Shown: positions 16,774-25,477, counted from the first letter of the stretch. The stretch is 36,764 bases of DNA from Anaerolineae bacterium (GCA_027002405.1 JALWZT010000311.1:1-36764); one strand, 5' to 3'. A program made the numbers and translations. Notes: generated from the sequence alone by a model not told the origin.

Positions 16774-18282
16774 ATGAATGCAAATTCCAATAATGAAATG
16801 GAGTATTTCCCTCTGGTATCACGACTTGAGTCGCCATTATGGGTTTCTTTAGTTTGTACAGGAGGGGAGAAGAAATATTATCAGAAGGCTTTGGGTTGGG
16901 ATTTTTCTATTGATAATTATAAATATGAAAACCGTACCCATCAAATTGGTAAGCCCGATGCAATTCGGTTAGTTGATGTTATTGATGAATTTGCGCGAGA
17001 AGGTGACTTTTATGGTTTCTATCTTGAAAGATGCGAAAGAGGAGTGCATGCACTATTGAATCGCGCTGAGAATGTATTTCAGCTTTCCTTATCTGAGTTT
17101 CCAGAAAAACGTGGCAGTTTATTCTCTCCACTTAATGATGTTTTTCAACTAATGCTGGAGAATATGCCATTTCTTGCCTCATTGGTTCTAATCCAAAATC
17201 GGTTAGAAACGGAACTGCGGCAGAATTTAGCTGCGGAATTTAATGTTGAGCCAGATAGCCGCAAGGTCAATGAGTTTTTGGGTGTTGTGATGGTGGCACC
17301 AAAGCAATCCAATTTTGTTAAGGAAAGTCGAAATGTACTTAGATTAGCTGCAGAAGTGCAAAAGATAACTGGGAGTAAGACGGTTACATTTGATCAGTTA
17401 CCTTTGTCGTTACAACAAGAAATTGATCAACATATTTTTGAATTCGGATGGTTAGGGACATTTACATTTTTTAATGATCCTTATTCTCGTGAAGATATCA
17501 TTACCCGCATTAATTTAAATCTAAAAAGAGACCCTTCACGTATTTTGAATGAGACAATTTCACGAGAGCAAACAGCCCTTTCGCTTGCTGATAGGGCGAT
17601 TGAAACTATAAGCGATTCGGAGCTTCGCAAATTGTTGCATTATGCACGTGAATATCTTTTTTGGCGGTTTGAACGAGTTGATGCCTTTTTCAAGGCAGAG
17701 GTGCTTACACGCGGTCTTCAGGAACAGATAGCCAGAGAGATGGGCATTGCTAGAAACGAAATCCCCTTGCTTGTTTATCAAGAGTTGTTGGACTGGTTTG
17801 ATGGAGAATCGAGTATTCCAGAAGAAAGTGAACGGCTTCTACGAAAGCAGCTTGGAATAAATTATTATGTCACGGATGGAAAGCATCGTTTCGAATTAGG
17901 ACGGCCGATTGATTTCACAATAGATCCAGATTTACGGCAATCAGTGTTTGATGTAGGACTAGAGGGTACAACGGCATGCCAAGGGCATGTAAAAGGAACA
18001 GTGAAAATTGTACGAAGTGTCGCTGACATACATAAAGTTCATGAAGGTGATATTCTGGTCACTTCAATGACAACGCCGGATCTAATGCTTGCAATTGAAA
18101 AGGCTGCTGCTATCATTACTGATGAAGGTGGTATCCTTTGTCATGCTGCAATTATTAGTAGAGAATTAAATATTCCTTGTGTAATTGGAACGAATAAGGC
18201 AACTAAGAGTCTCCAGGATGGCGATCTGATCGAGTTGAATGCAGATTCAGACATCGGCCTTGTGACTTTATTACAACACTAG
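16774..18282 (+). CDS. substrate domain plus swivelling-His (PEP-utilizers mobile) domain protein, 502 aa
   Basis: The C-terminal 90 residues are a PEP-utilising mobile domain: GDILVTSMTTPDLMLAIEKAAAIITDEGGILCHAAIISREL, with phospho-acceptor His457 in GGILCHAAI, then NIPCVIGT. The first 400 residues are helical (FAREGDFYGFYLERCERGVHALL; ARKEYLFWRF-like stretch at about 290-300) and sit where rifampin phosphotransferase has its drug-binding domain. With the preceding gene the total is 820 residues, close to the roughly 865 of rifampin phosphotransferase, in the same domain order. The true substrate is unknown. AGAGAGG precedes the ATG and the gap to the upstream gene is 64 bases, so they form an operon. 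Confidence 0.75.
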   Translation: MNANSNNEMEYFPLVSRLESPLWVSLVCTGGEKKYYQKALGWDFSIDNYKYENRTHQIGKPDAIRLVDVIDEFAREGDFYGFYLERCERGVHALLNRAENVFQLSLSEFPEKRGSLFSPLNDVFQLMLENMPFLASLVLIQNRLETELRQNLAAEFNVEPDSRKVNEFLGVVMVAPKQSNFVKESRNVLRLAAEVQKITGSKTVTFDQLPLSLQQEIDQHIFEFGWLGTFTFFNDPYSREDIITRINLNLKRDPSRILNETISREQTALSLADRAIETISDSELRKLLHYAREYLFWRFERVDAFFKAEVLTRGLQEQIAREMGIARNEIPLLVYQELLDWFDGESSIPEESERLLRKQLGINYYVTDGKHRFELGRPIDFTIDPDLRQSVFDVGLEGTTACQGHVKGTVKIVRSVADIHKVHEGDILVTSMTTPDLMLAIEKAAAIITDEGGILCHAAIISRELNIPCVIGTNKATKSLQDGDLIELNADSDIGLVTLLQH

Positions 18283-18301
18283 AGCTTGCGTCTGTTACCA
18301 G

Positions 18302-18451
18302 AAAAATTTGGTTCTCTGAGCTTTTGTGGGGTGTCCCCCAGACGCTCTGAGCTTTGTGGGGGGGATAGCCGCAAAAGGCAATGCTCTCCAGGCGAAAATG
18401 GCCAGAATGTGGGGACTTACCCAATAATTCCTCAGAGAGCCAAAAATTTTT
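18302..18451. mobile_element. 150-bp MITE-like element with 19-bp terminal inverted repeats
   Basis: AAAAATTTGGTTCTCTGAG (18302-18320) returns inverted as CTCAGAGAGCCAAAAATTTTT (18431-18451). The interior has no ORF, but CTCTGAGCTTT-GTGGGG occurs twice in direct orientation. Size and structure fit a miniature inverted-repeat element mobilised by a transposase elsewhere. No clear target duplication was found. Confidence 0.55.
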
Positions 18452-18499
18452 GACAAATGAATCAAATCTTTGGGAGTGATTCGGTAATGACCATTTTAT

Positions 18500-18770
18500 G
18501 GGCCCCTACAACGGGGCCCACGCCCATGAGATTGTGGCCCTTCCTCGCCACCTGCAAAGCTTGGAACAGAGGCTTCTGTACACGGTGTCCAGTTGCAACT
18601 CGAGATGCTCCATTTTCAGTTTGTCCAGCAAGTAGCTTAGTTCGGCCAAGCTCAGAAATCGTTCGTCGAACACCGATTTGCCCCGATATGAGGCCTTAAG
18701 CACAGAGCTTTTCGGATTATCGACCAGCACTTCCTCCGGCCCACCACCGCTGAAGTATTTCTGCTGGTAG
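18500..18770 (-). pseudogene. IS21-family remnant: istA fragment joined to istB start
   Basis: On the - strand YFSGGGPEEVLVDNPKSSVL...SVFDERFLSLAE matches IstA around its second catalytic Asp (GGVPxxVLxDN). It is followed at once by ELSYLLDKLKMEHLELQLD, which looks like the N-terminus of IstB. Most of istA and istB is missing, so this is an internal-deletion relic. Confidence 0.6.
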
Positions 18771-18891
18771 GGAACCCTTACACATAAGGGTTCAAAGGGG
18801 GACGTGTAGCACCTCCTTGTCGTGGCGGTGGTCGAAAGCAACCGCCACGGAACTGAGGAGCCCCGCAAGCGAAGCGTGGTGGGGCTGCGAG
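18764..18891. repeat. hairpin-rich repeat, intact copy
   Basis: The segment from CTGGTAGGGAA to GGGCTGCGAG contains AGGGGGACGTGTAGCACCTCCTT (hairpin) and GTGGCGGT-GGTCGAAAGCA-ACCGCCAC (8-bp stem). A second copy, at 23136-23204 plus 24128-24180, is split by an IS21-like insertion. Confidence 0.65.
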
Positions 18892-19205
18892 TTACCTGTC
18901 GGTGCACTAGTACTCAGTTAATCGTAGAATGATGGATGGCCTAAATATCCTTCGGTGCATAATCCCAGAACTTCTCTAGACTTACGACCGAAATCTCTCC
19001 TAAAAACCAGTTACAGTTGACGGCATACTAGGTCATAGGAAGAATATCGTAGTGTCTTGCTGTCAATGAAGATAAGAAGGCATGAAGTATGGTAAACACG
19101 GGTTTCTTTGTGCTTTCGTCCCTTTAAGCCTTCACGACAAGACATTTTCTCTGCAATTTTCTAAGGCACAATCTGATTGTAATTACTCTGACACGTGAGG
19201 TAATA
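18892..19205. other. intergenic region upstream of the receiver-aldolase gene
   Basis: No gene is supported. The last 20 bases hold CGTGAGGTAATA just before the ATG at 19206, a good ribosome binding site. No clear promoter hexamers stand out. Confidence 0.4.
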
Positions 19206-21617
19206 ATGAGAATACTAATAATCGAAGACGAAAAAAATAGCGCCAGACTATTGGCACAAGAAATCGAAAAAGTACTGCCACGAGGCTCATACAGCATTGA
19301 AACAGCAGCTAGCTTTGATGCGGCGTGGAATAAAATTCGGAACAAAAAGTTTGACGTTATTTTCACCGATTTACTTCTACTCCCTAGAAACTGTAAGATT
19401 CATAACTCAATGTTGGTTTGCGGCCATAACGCTAAGCGATTTTCTTCTGCGGATTGGAATAAATATGTTGTTGAAAGAGGTGGGGTAGAGTTAATTAGAC
19501 GAGCTCGTAATAGAATTGAGAGCTATAATAAAGATACCGCAATTGTAGTTATTAGTTGGTTTGATGATTTGGTAGGATTTAAACGGATTTTACGAATGAT
19601 CCGTTACGGCAGCGATAGGTCATTATCAGTGATTCCCAAAATTCGATCTACGGATTCGGTGGACCTTTCGAATACGATTAATGAATTTTTTAGGAGTTTA
19701 TTCAATGAAATTGGTAGAAATATTTATCCTGATTTAACTTCATTAGAACCTATTGCCGTGGAAGTAAGGGCACTCGTTAAAGATCTTAGATTAATGAGGA
19801 TACGTCGCATTAGGCAAAACATGGGACTTGATCCTTTAGATGTACAACCACTTATCGCGGGAATAGCTGGAGAATTAATTCTTGAAGTAGATCCAACAAA
19901 TGATCCATATTTGTGTTCCTTTCTTTATAGCAGTAAGGCTAATGAGCATTATCCCTATTCGGCACTTTATGAAGATTGGTCAATTCTTCGTGACAGAATT
20001 TTGATGAATCCTAACATAGACCTTGCTATCTCATTGCGAATAAAACGGGGACATGGAAGATATGAAAGTCAAAAAAAACTTATGAAGTATACAAGTACGC
20101 ATCGCGTAGGATTTGGTGTCTTAATAGGACCAGATCCGATTCCTGAAGATATGTCAATTACTACACGTCTTATTGAAAGATCTCTTCTAACTTATTTGGC
20201 GTATGCTTCTGAACCGATGCAGTCTGTCGATGAAGGGTGGGCAGTTTCACTTCGGGAGTTAGGTGCTGCTCTTAATAACATTGAGCAATTGAAATCGCAA
20301 CCTTATGTAAGAAACAATTTGCTAAAATGGCCAGATTCTCAAACTGGTATTCCTATTATTGAAAGATTAACTCAATTATCGAGACAGGGGGCAATTTTAG
20401 ACTATATTGTAAATATACGTAATGAGATTCAAGGTGCACTCAATGTAATGAAAACCTACGAGCAAATCAGTGCAAAATCTATTCTTGTTTCGTATAAAAA
20501 CAAGCGAACCGGTAGAGATACAGGATATTATTTTAATGGTGATTTTAGTATCGTTATGCCTAAGTCCGAATACTCTAAACTTTCCGCACATCGTGTTGCG
20601 CTATTTTCATTGCATCGTGATATTGTTTTTGAATGTCTTGATAATGCTAAAGTTGGCCCGTGGCAAATTCCCTTCTATTTAGAAGATGCAGGGATTGATA
20701 CAAAATTTATTCCTCCAGTGAATAATTTGGAGAAATTAGAAGAAGTCTTACTTGCAGAGGATTTAAGTGACCGCGATTTGGTTATTATTTCCCCAGTAGA
20801 TAATGAAATGCTGAATACATTCATGACTCAAAAATGGTTATCAATCTGGGAGGAATTAATAGGCAAAAAGAATCGCCTCGCTCTTCTTGTATTGAATAGT
20901 GATGTCAGAGCTCTATCAAAGGAAGAATTAAGTAGCCTGCAAAATCGTGGTGTAGATTGTATGTATCCAACATCGCGTCAAGATAATTTTAGTGTTACCA
21001 AACTGATTGATCACATAATATGTAGTAGTTACCGAACCAAATATCTCGCGAGACGTGTAGAGGAAAGACTTGACAGCGAGAGATTGGACACAGTTGCAAC
21101 TTTATTTCGAGATATTGTAAGCTTTATTGACGCATTGGGATATGACGGTCCAAACATCAGTGGGTCATTATCTATGCGGGCCAGTGGTGATCAATTCTAT
21201 GTAACATCGAGCCGTACAAACAAAAGGAATATCAAACCGGACAATATATCTTTAGTCAAAAATTACTCCATTACATATAATGTGCTCGATTATGCCGGTA
21301 ATAACAAGCCATCGAGTAGTTCTCCATGGCATTCATTAATATACCAAATATTCCCAAATGTAAAATTTATATTACACACCCATTGGAAAAGATTAACTCG
21401 TCACCCTAATCTTGAAAAATATTCCACAGATGTATACGTACCGTCTGGCAGTCAACGTTTGGCAGCAGATGTAACTCAGAAATTATTGGAAAATTATTCA
21501 AGGGAGATGAGGAAGGGCTTTGTTATATTAAAAGATCATGGTGAAGCATTTATTGCGGATTCAGCCCAAGAATTAAGGCGATTAGTAAAATTTATCTTGG
21601 AGGAGGTAGAAGAGTGA
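19206..21617 (+). CDS. receiver-domain / class II aldolase-like fusion protein, 803 aa
   Basis: Residues 1 to about 165 form a response-regulator receiver: IIEDEKNSA (acidic pair at 7-8), phospho-acceptor Asp55 in FDVIFTDLLLL, Ser in IVVISWFDD and Lys in VIPKIRS. The middle (about 170-620) is not recognised, though DRDLVIISPVDNEM...RLALLVLNSD resembles another Rossmann-like fold. The last 180 residues follow class II aldolase/adducin: GPNISGSLSMRASGDQFYVTSS, KPSSSSPWHSLIYQIFPNVKFILHTHW with zinc ligands His724 and His726, and ILKDHGEAF with His778. The Glu usual in the PSSE motif appears to be Ser, so normal aldol chemistry is doubtful. GAGGT precedes the ATG. The stop overlaps the start of the RelA/SpoT-like gene. 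The fusion is unusual; it may turn a phosphorylation or ligand signal into control of that enzyme. Confidence 0.7.
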   Translation: MRILIIEDEKNSARLLAQEIEKVLPRGSYSIETAASFDAAWNKIRNKKFDVIFTDLLLLPRNCKIHNSMLVCGHNAKRFSSADWNKYVVERGGVELIRRARNRIESYNKDTAIVVISWFDDLVGFKRILRMIRYGSDRSLSVIPKIRSTDSVDLSNTINEFFRSLFNEIGRNIYPDLTSLEPIAVEVRALVKDLRLMRIRRIRQNMGLDPLDVQPLIAGIAGELILEVDPTNDPYLCSFLYSSKANEHYPYSALYEDWSILRDRILMNPNIDLAISLRIKRGHGRYESQKKLMKYTSTHRVGFGVLIGPDPIPEDMSITTRLIERSLLTYLAYASEPMQSVDEGWAVSLRELGAALNNIEQLKSQPYVRNNLLKWPDSQTGIPIIERLTQLSRQGAILDYIVNIRNEIQGALNVMKTYEQISAKSILVSYKNKRTGRDTGYYFNGDFSIVMPKSEYSKLSAHRVALFSLHRDIVFECLDNAKVGPWQIPFYLEDAGIDTKFIPPVNNLEKLEEVLLAEDLSDRDLVIISPVDNEMLNTFMTQKWLSIWEELIGKKNRLALLVLNSDVRALSKEELSSLQNRGVDCMYPTSRQDNFSVTKLIDHIICSSYRTKYLARRVEERLDSERLDTVATLFRDIVSFIDALGYDGPNISGSLSMRASGDQFYVTSSRTNKRNIKPDNISLVKNYSITYNVLDYAGNNKPSSSSPWHSLIYQIFPNVKFILHTHWKRLTRHPNLEKYSTDVYVPSGSQRLAADVTQKLLENYSREMRKGFVILKDHGEAFIADSAQELRRLVKFILEEVEE

Positions 21618-22327
21618 TGAATACAAACACAAGTCTAAATCCGAAGGAATTAAATGAAATTTTAGATTACTATGATGAAATAATAAAAAAAAGAGTAACG
21701 ACATTTACCAATAGAGTTAAGGAATACCTACTGTCTAATGAAGAGCTGGAAGCCCTAATGCCGCTGATAAAAGTTAGGATAAAGTCTCGCGAGTCGCTTA
21801 AGCGAAAAATAGAATCAAAATATGATCCTGATGATTTTCTCATCACAAAAGCATCATTAACGCAAACCATTGAGGATTTAGGAGGGATAAGAGTCATAGT
21901 TTACAAACGGCCAGATATTCAAAAAGTAATCAATATCGTCAAGGCGATGGATATCACCAGAAACGCTTCAAGTATTTATTCCATAAAAGATGAAAAACCT
22001 TATTATATTTTTAATAAAAGTTATGAATGGGGTGAAGATTTTGCTTACTCACTTCGTCAATTCGATAAAAGAAAGGTTTATCGTTCTACTCACTTTATTT
22101 TGATGGATCGGTTATCTGTTGACAGGATTCGGTGCGAATTGCAAATCAGAACAATATTTGATGAGGCTGTTTTTGAGAATTACCACAAATTAGTTTATAA
22201 GGGTAGCAACAATAAATATATTACAACCATTATGAACAATATCGCTGAAGAATGCCAACTGATCGACGATCTGATAACACAATGTTATTATTGGTATTCA
22301 GAAGATAAGAGTAACCTTTCCGATTAA
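21617..22327 (+). CDS. RelA/SpoT-domain nucleotide pyrophosphokinase, 236 aa
   Basis: The synthetase fold is complete by motif: RIKSRESLKRKIESK (substrate-binding Arg/Lys/Ser), TIEDLGGIRVIVY (DLxGxRV), KVYRSTHFIL (G-loop YxSxH) and CELQIRTIFDEAVFENYHKLVYKG (catalytic Glu in ExQIRT, then H..YK). There is no HD hydrolase, TGS or ACT domain, so size and layout match small alarmone synthetases and the toxic variants that modify nucleotides or tRNA. The ATG shares a base with the stop of the preceding gene (TGATG) behind AGGAGG, indicating coupled translation; the ORF track uses a GTG one codon earlier. The product could be (p)ppGpp, (p)ppApp or pyrophosphorylated tRNA; the sequence does not decide. 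Low GC matches the other island genes. Confidence 0.8.
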   Translation: MNTNTSLNPKELNEILDYYDEIIKKRVTTFTNRVKEYLLSNEELEALMPLIKVRIKSRESLKRKIESKYDPDDFLITKASLTQTIEDLGGIRVIVYKRPDIQKVINIVKAMDITRNASSIYSIKDEKPYYIFNKSYEWGEDFAYSLRQFDKRKVYRSTHFILMDRLSVDRIRCELQIRTIFDEAVFENYHKLVYKGSNNKYITTIMNNIAEECQLIDDLITQCYYWYSEDKSNLSD

Positions 22328-22389
22328 ATGTGAATATAAATTGTACAATTACGGTAGTTTTCCTTTTTGAGGTAATGGTAATGCTTGGT

Positions 22390-23060
22390 AAGGAAATGGT
22401 TATTAGGAGCTCTTTAACAGTACATATGTGATCGGTCGACCCTGCGGCTATCGCGGGGTGGCGAGTTGACTGCGCTCGACGTAGGTGGTGTCGGCTACCC
22501 AAAACTTCGGAGTTTCGACCTTCGTCCAGAAAATCACGCAAAGTTTTTCTCCGCATACCTGGTAGCGTTGATTCTGTTGATTGACCATTTGTGCCTATAT
22601 CCAATCCTTGCCAAACTTCTTGCGTGACGATGGTCGATCATGGCCTTGATATGCGAACACACAGTCATGGATCGCTAAAAAAGTCTGGATGAGCAAAAAT
22701 ACTTCTTCAAAAGACGGAGTTTTAAATCATTTTGAGCAGCGAACTTGGCCTTTTTGATTGCGTCTTGATCTTTTTCAGGAAAGCCAGTCATATATCCAGA
22801 CCACTGCCTCATCGATTCCACCCATCCATCGAAAATGGTGGAGGAAAGCGAAGAAGAAAGGCCTCGTCGTTTGAGCATACAAAAGACCTCAATGCTAGCT
22901 TGTGTTTTTATTCTTTGGCGATCTCTCGGGCTACACGCAGACGGCTGTCCAAATCAATCATCATGGCACGTCCTGTTAAGTCTTGAAAGAGGAAAAGCTT
23001 TACAATAAGAAAAGATGGATAGGGGATGCCGTCACCATGGGGCGGTCTATCCGTCGGCCA
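22390..23060 (-). pseudogene. decayed DDE-type transposase gene
   Basis: Read on the - strand, one protein passes through several frames: LWPTDRPPHGDGIPYPSFLIVKLFLFQDLTGRAMMIDLDSRLRVAREIAKE, then TQASIEVFCMLKRRGL...STIFDGWVESMRQW, then ADTTYVERSQLATPR and HPAIAAGSTDHICTVKELL. The order (catalytic-type Asp in MIDLDSRLRVA, DGW, Y-E-R, conserved TDHIWxxKELL tail) matches a transposase group I associate with Chloroflexota genomes; I cannot assign the IS family. The N-terminal section is shared with a fragment at 36655-36764. Confidence 0.6.
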
Positions 23061-23135
23061 GAGTTGTCAGGATCTGTGCAAGTCGCGGGCAAAAAATCGC
23101 CTTCGCTCCTTGAGTAGCTTCCTATGCCTCCACCT

Positions 23136-23204
23136 CTGGTAGGGAAACCTTTCATTGGGCTTCAAAGGGGGCGTGTAGCACCCCCTTGTCGTGGCGGTGG
23201 CTTT
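23136..23204. repeat. hairpin-rich repeat, split copy, left half
   Basis: CTGGTAGGGAAACC...CAAAGGGGGCGTGTAGCACCCCCTTGTCGTGGCGGTGG matches 18764-18833. GGGGGCGTGTAGCACCCCC is a strong hairpin. The matching right half follows only after the IS21-like insertion. Confidence 0.6.
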
Positions 23205-24122
23205 CGACCTATCAATTCGCGCACGTCAGTGTACCACCTTCTCGCGGTAAAAGTGTACCAGAAAAAGTGATGCACTATGGCGGGAAAAATAATGCTTTGG
23301 ATCTGGAAAAATCGCGAAGGGTCGGTAGGAATTTGGGGGGCGATGGGGGAGTGAGAGATGGGTAGCGTGGGTTGGAAAAGGACAAGGATCGAGTCGATAG
23401 GTGGCCTTCTGAAGAGGGAGTGGGGGTTGGCATGATGAGGAGAAGCAGGTAGAATAATGGGTGCCAGGATGGAGGATAGGGCAACGCTGACGAGCGATCC
23501 TTCGACAGGCTCAGGACAGGCCCGAGCGCCATCCAGGTGAACGTTGCCAGGAGCCGGGCGACTTGCTCACATGGGGCCGTCCGGCTTGCCAAGGGATGTT
23601 TGTTCCTGACAATGGCCACACTGCGGCATAGCCGCCGGGGTAGCCTCGTTCTTGTAACCGTTGCCAGATGGCCGCGATCTCCACGCCTTCGTCTCGCAGC
23701 TTCTCCACCACCTCCCGGTGGGGCTCCACCGAGGAGCGGTTCTGGGGCGGCGGCGAGGTGGCGAGCGCTTCCTTCGCCAGGCGTTGCAGCCCCTCGATGA
23801 GCGGCAGCTCGCCCGTGAGCGGGCCTTGGGCCTCGGCCCACTGCCGGTACGATTTCACGGTCTGGCGGTGGATCTTCAGATTGCGACTGATGCGGCGGTT
23901 CGAAGCGCCCTGCTGCACTTGCACCAAGACGGCTCGGACATCCATGAGAATTTTTTCCTGTTGGTCACGGAATTCTCCTGACGAGAGAGGGCTGAAAACT
24001 CTGTCAGAAGAATAACCTCAAGGCCAAGGCCCTTTGCGATTTGCCAGGTACCCTTTAGTCGCGACTCAGTGGTACACTTTGGGCGCGAACCCGGTGGTAC
24101 ATTATCGCCCGCGAAGTGACAC
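23205..24122 (-). mobile_element. IS21-like insertion, internally deleted
   Basis: Both ends carry IS21-type multiple terminal repeats: TGTACCACC-TTC-TCGCG-GTA-AAAGTGTACCA on the left (23230-23261), and on the right, reverse-complemented, TGTACCACC-GGGT-TCGCG-CCCA-AAGTGTACCA (24070-24101). It interrupts the hairpin repeat that is intact at 18764-18891, so it inserted later. Only the start of istA remains and no istB, so it cannot move by itself. Confidence 0.65.
23600..23945 (-). pseudogene. istA: truncated IS21 istA (N-terminal HTH part)
   Basis: MDVRAVLVQVQQGASNRRISRNLKIHRQTVKSYRQWAEAQG is the IstA helix-turn-helix start, followed by SVEPHREVVEKLRDEGVEIAAIWQRLQERGYPGGYAAVW. The frame then changes and the DDE catalytic region is absent. 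It lies inside the IS21-like insertion. Confidence 0.65.
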
Positions 24123-24127
24123 GACTG

Positions 24128-24180
24128 CCGCCACGGAACCGAGGAGCCCCGCAAGCGAAGCGTAGTTAGGCTGCGAGTTT
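24128..24180. repeat. hairpin-rich repeat, split copy, right half
   Basis: CCGCCACGGAACCGAGGAGCCCCGCAAGCGAAGCG and onward match 18842-18891 nearly base for base. This resumes the repeat broken at 23204. Confidence 0.6.
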
Positions 24181-24184
24181 ACTG

Positions 24185-24400
24185 CTTTTGCCCCGACAGA
24201 GCACAGGCTCTGTATTCTACACCGGTGCCTCCCTCTATTGAAGTCTCTCCCTCCGAGGTAGGTTTTCTTCGACGTAGCGTACTTTTATCTGAGATGCGAC
24301 CGCTTCGTGTTGTACAAAAGGATGGCGTTAGCAACAGCTCCGCCACGGCGTTATCATAGGCATTGCCCACGGCCCCCATACTTGGAGGATTTGGAAGGCC
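24185..24400 (-). pseudogene. IS3-family transposase fragment
   Basis: On the - strand PSMGAVGNAYDNAVAELL is the typical IS3 OrfB integrase-core motif around the catalytic Asp-Asn (SMSxxGxxxDNAxAE). After it the frame is lost. Only this scrap is seen. Confidence 0.55.
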
Positions 24401-24550
24401 TCATTATAGATAGCCCTTCTAGGACATGTTTACGGCTCTCTTTTGTCAGTGAGTATAAACATATTAGAACTGGTCACTGTTAGGTTAGTTCAAGCGAAAA
24501 ACGACCTCGGCAGTTACCATCAAATTACTGTTGACTAAACAGGAGTTAAA

Positions 24551-25102
24551 ATGATGGATTTTGAATGGATAAGAATTATCTTCAAACTTTTCTTTAACAG
24601 AGGGATCAGATGTCATGTATTGGGATATCGTCCAGAAGTGATTTGTGTTGTTCAAGCCATTAACGCTGATGATAAAGATTTTTTAATTATTCGGCCGGCG
24701 TTAAACCCTTCAATTTGGATATTTCCCCAGGAAGGAATAGAAATTGACGAGTCTATTTCTCAGGCTGTAACACGATGTTTAAATGTTGAACTGGGAATTC
24801 ATGAATCGAATATGCAATTCCGTCGCAGCACTTGGCTGGGAAGAAAAAGACTACCCCCTGATCGACATGGAGAAAGAGACTTGCGGTACTCACTTACAAA
24901 ATTGTTTACAAGGAAAGATATGATTGGGAAGGCATATTTTGCTGCACAGGTTTATGTTCCGAGGGAGATCAAGATTACAATTAATAAAGCAGAAGTGGTG
25001 GATTACAGATGGGTGAATGAATCCGAATTAAGGAATTTACTTGCAATTTTACCTGAAGACAAAAGAAACTTTCGATTAAAAGCACTGGAATCATTTGTAT
25101 AG
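24551..25102 (+). CDS. Nudix-fold protein with degenerate Nudix box, 183 aa
   Basis: WIFPQEGIEIDESISQAVTRCLNVELGI (about residues 55-83) aligns with the Nudix box GX5EX7REUXEEXGU. However, the first Glu is Ser by alignment, RE is RC, and the first of the EE pair is Val. Flanking features fit the fold: VICVVQAIN...DFLIIRPAL before the box, and YFAAQVYVPREIKITINKAEVVDYRWVNESEL after it. Nudix enzymes hydrolyse nucleoside diphosphate derivatives, including alarmones. Loss of metal-binding glutamates makes catalysis doubtful, so it may instead sense such a ligand. ACAGGAG precedes the ATG. It lies 2.2 kb beyond the RelA/SpoT-like gene across insertion debris, and both share the same low-GC codon use. 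Confidence 0.65.
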   Translation: MMDFEWIRIIFKLFFNRGIRCHVLGYRPEVICVVQAINADDKDFLIIRPALNPSIWIFPQEGIEIDESISQAVTRCLNVELGIHESNMQFRRSTWLGRKRLPPDRHGERDLRYSLTKLFTRKDMIGKAYFAAQVYVPREIKITINKAEVVDYRWVNESELRNLLAILPEDKRNFRLKALESFV

Positions 25103-25477
25103 GCGCTTAGCGCATCGAGATCGAGAAAAAGTTCTCGATCATTCAGACAGTGATGCCGACAGTACTCCCATTTCGTGAGGTTGAAACGAACATTAACATT
25201 TACACAGATTGACTGGCAAGAGTCAAGAAGGGAGCGCCTTCAAAACCTTCTCGAAAGAGGGCATCATTTGTATCCCCAAACCTGTTCCCTACAGGAGGAT
25301 ACAAATGGAAAGCGCTCCCACCGTCCACCATACCTTAGTAAGGATGGATATACTGAAAAAAGGTAGTATGAGGCCCGACAATCCCCTACATGTGTTACCA
25401 AATGACACCCAAGGCACTATATATAGTGGTATCCACCTTCGCAAATTGAGTTTTTTCAGTAGATCCAAGGATTTTGG
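25103..25477. other. intergenic region without recognisable gene
   Basis: The short ORFs here are overlapping, lack ribosome binding sites and match nothing I know. The segment leads into a transposase remnant. Confidence 0.35.

Noticed and set aside
22328-24550. Real genes among the ORFs between the synthetase and the Nudix gene
   Set aside because: All frames with similarity are broken transposase pieces with stops and frame changes.
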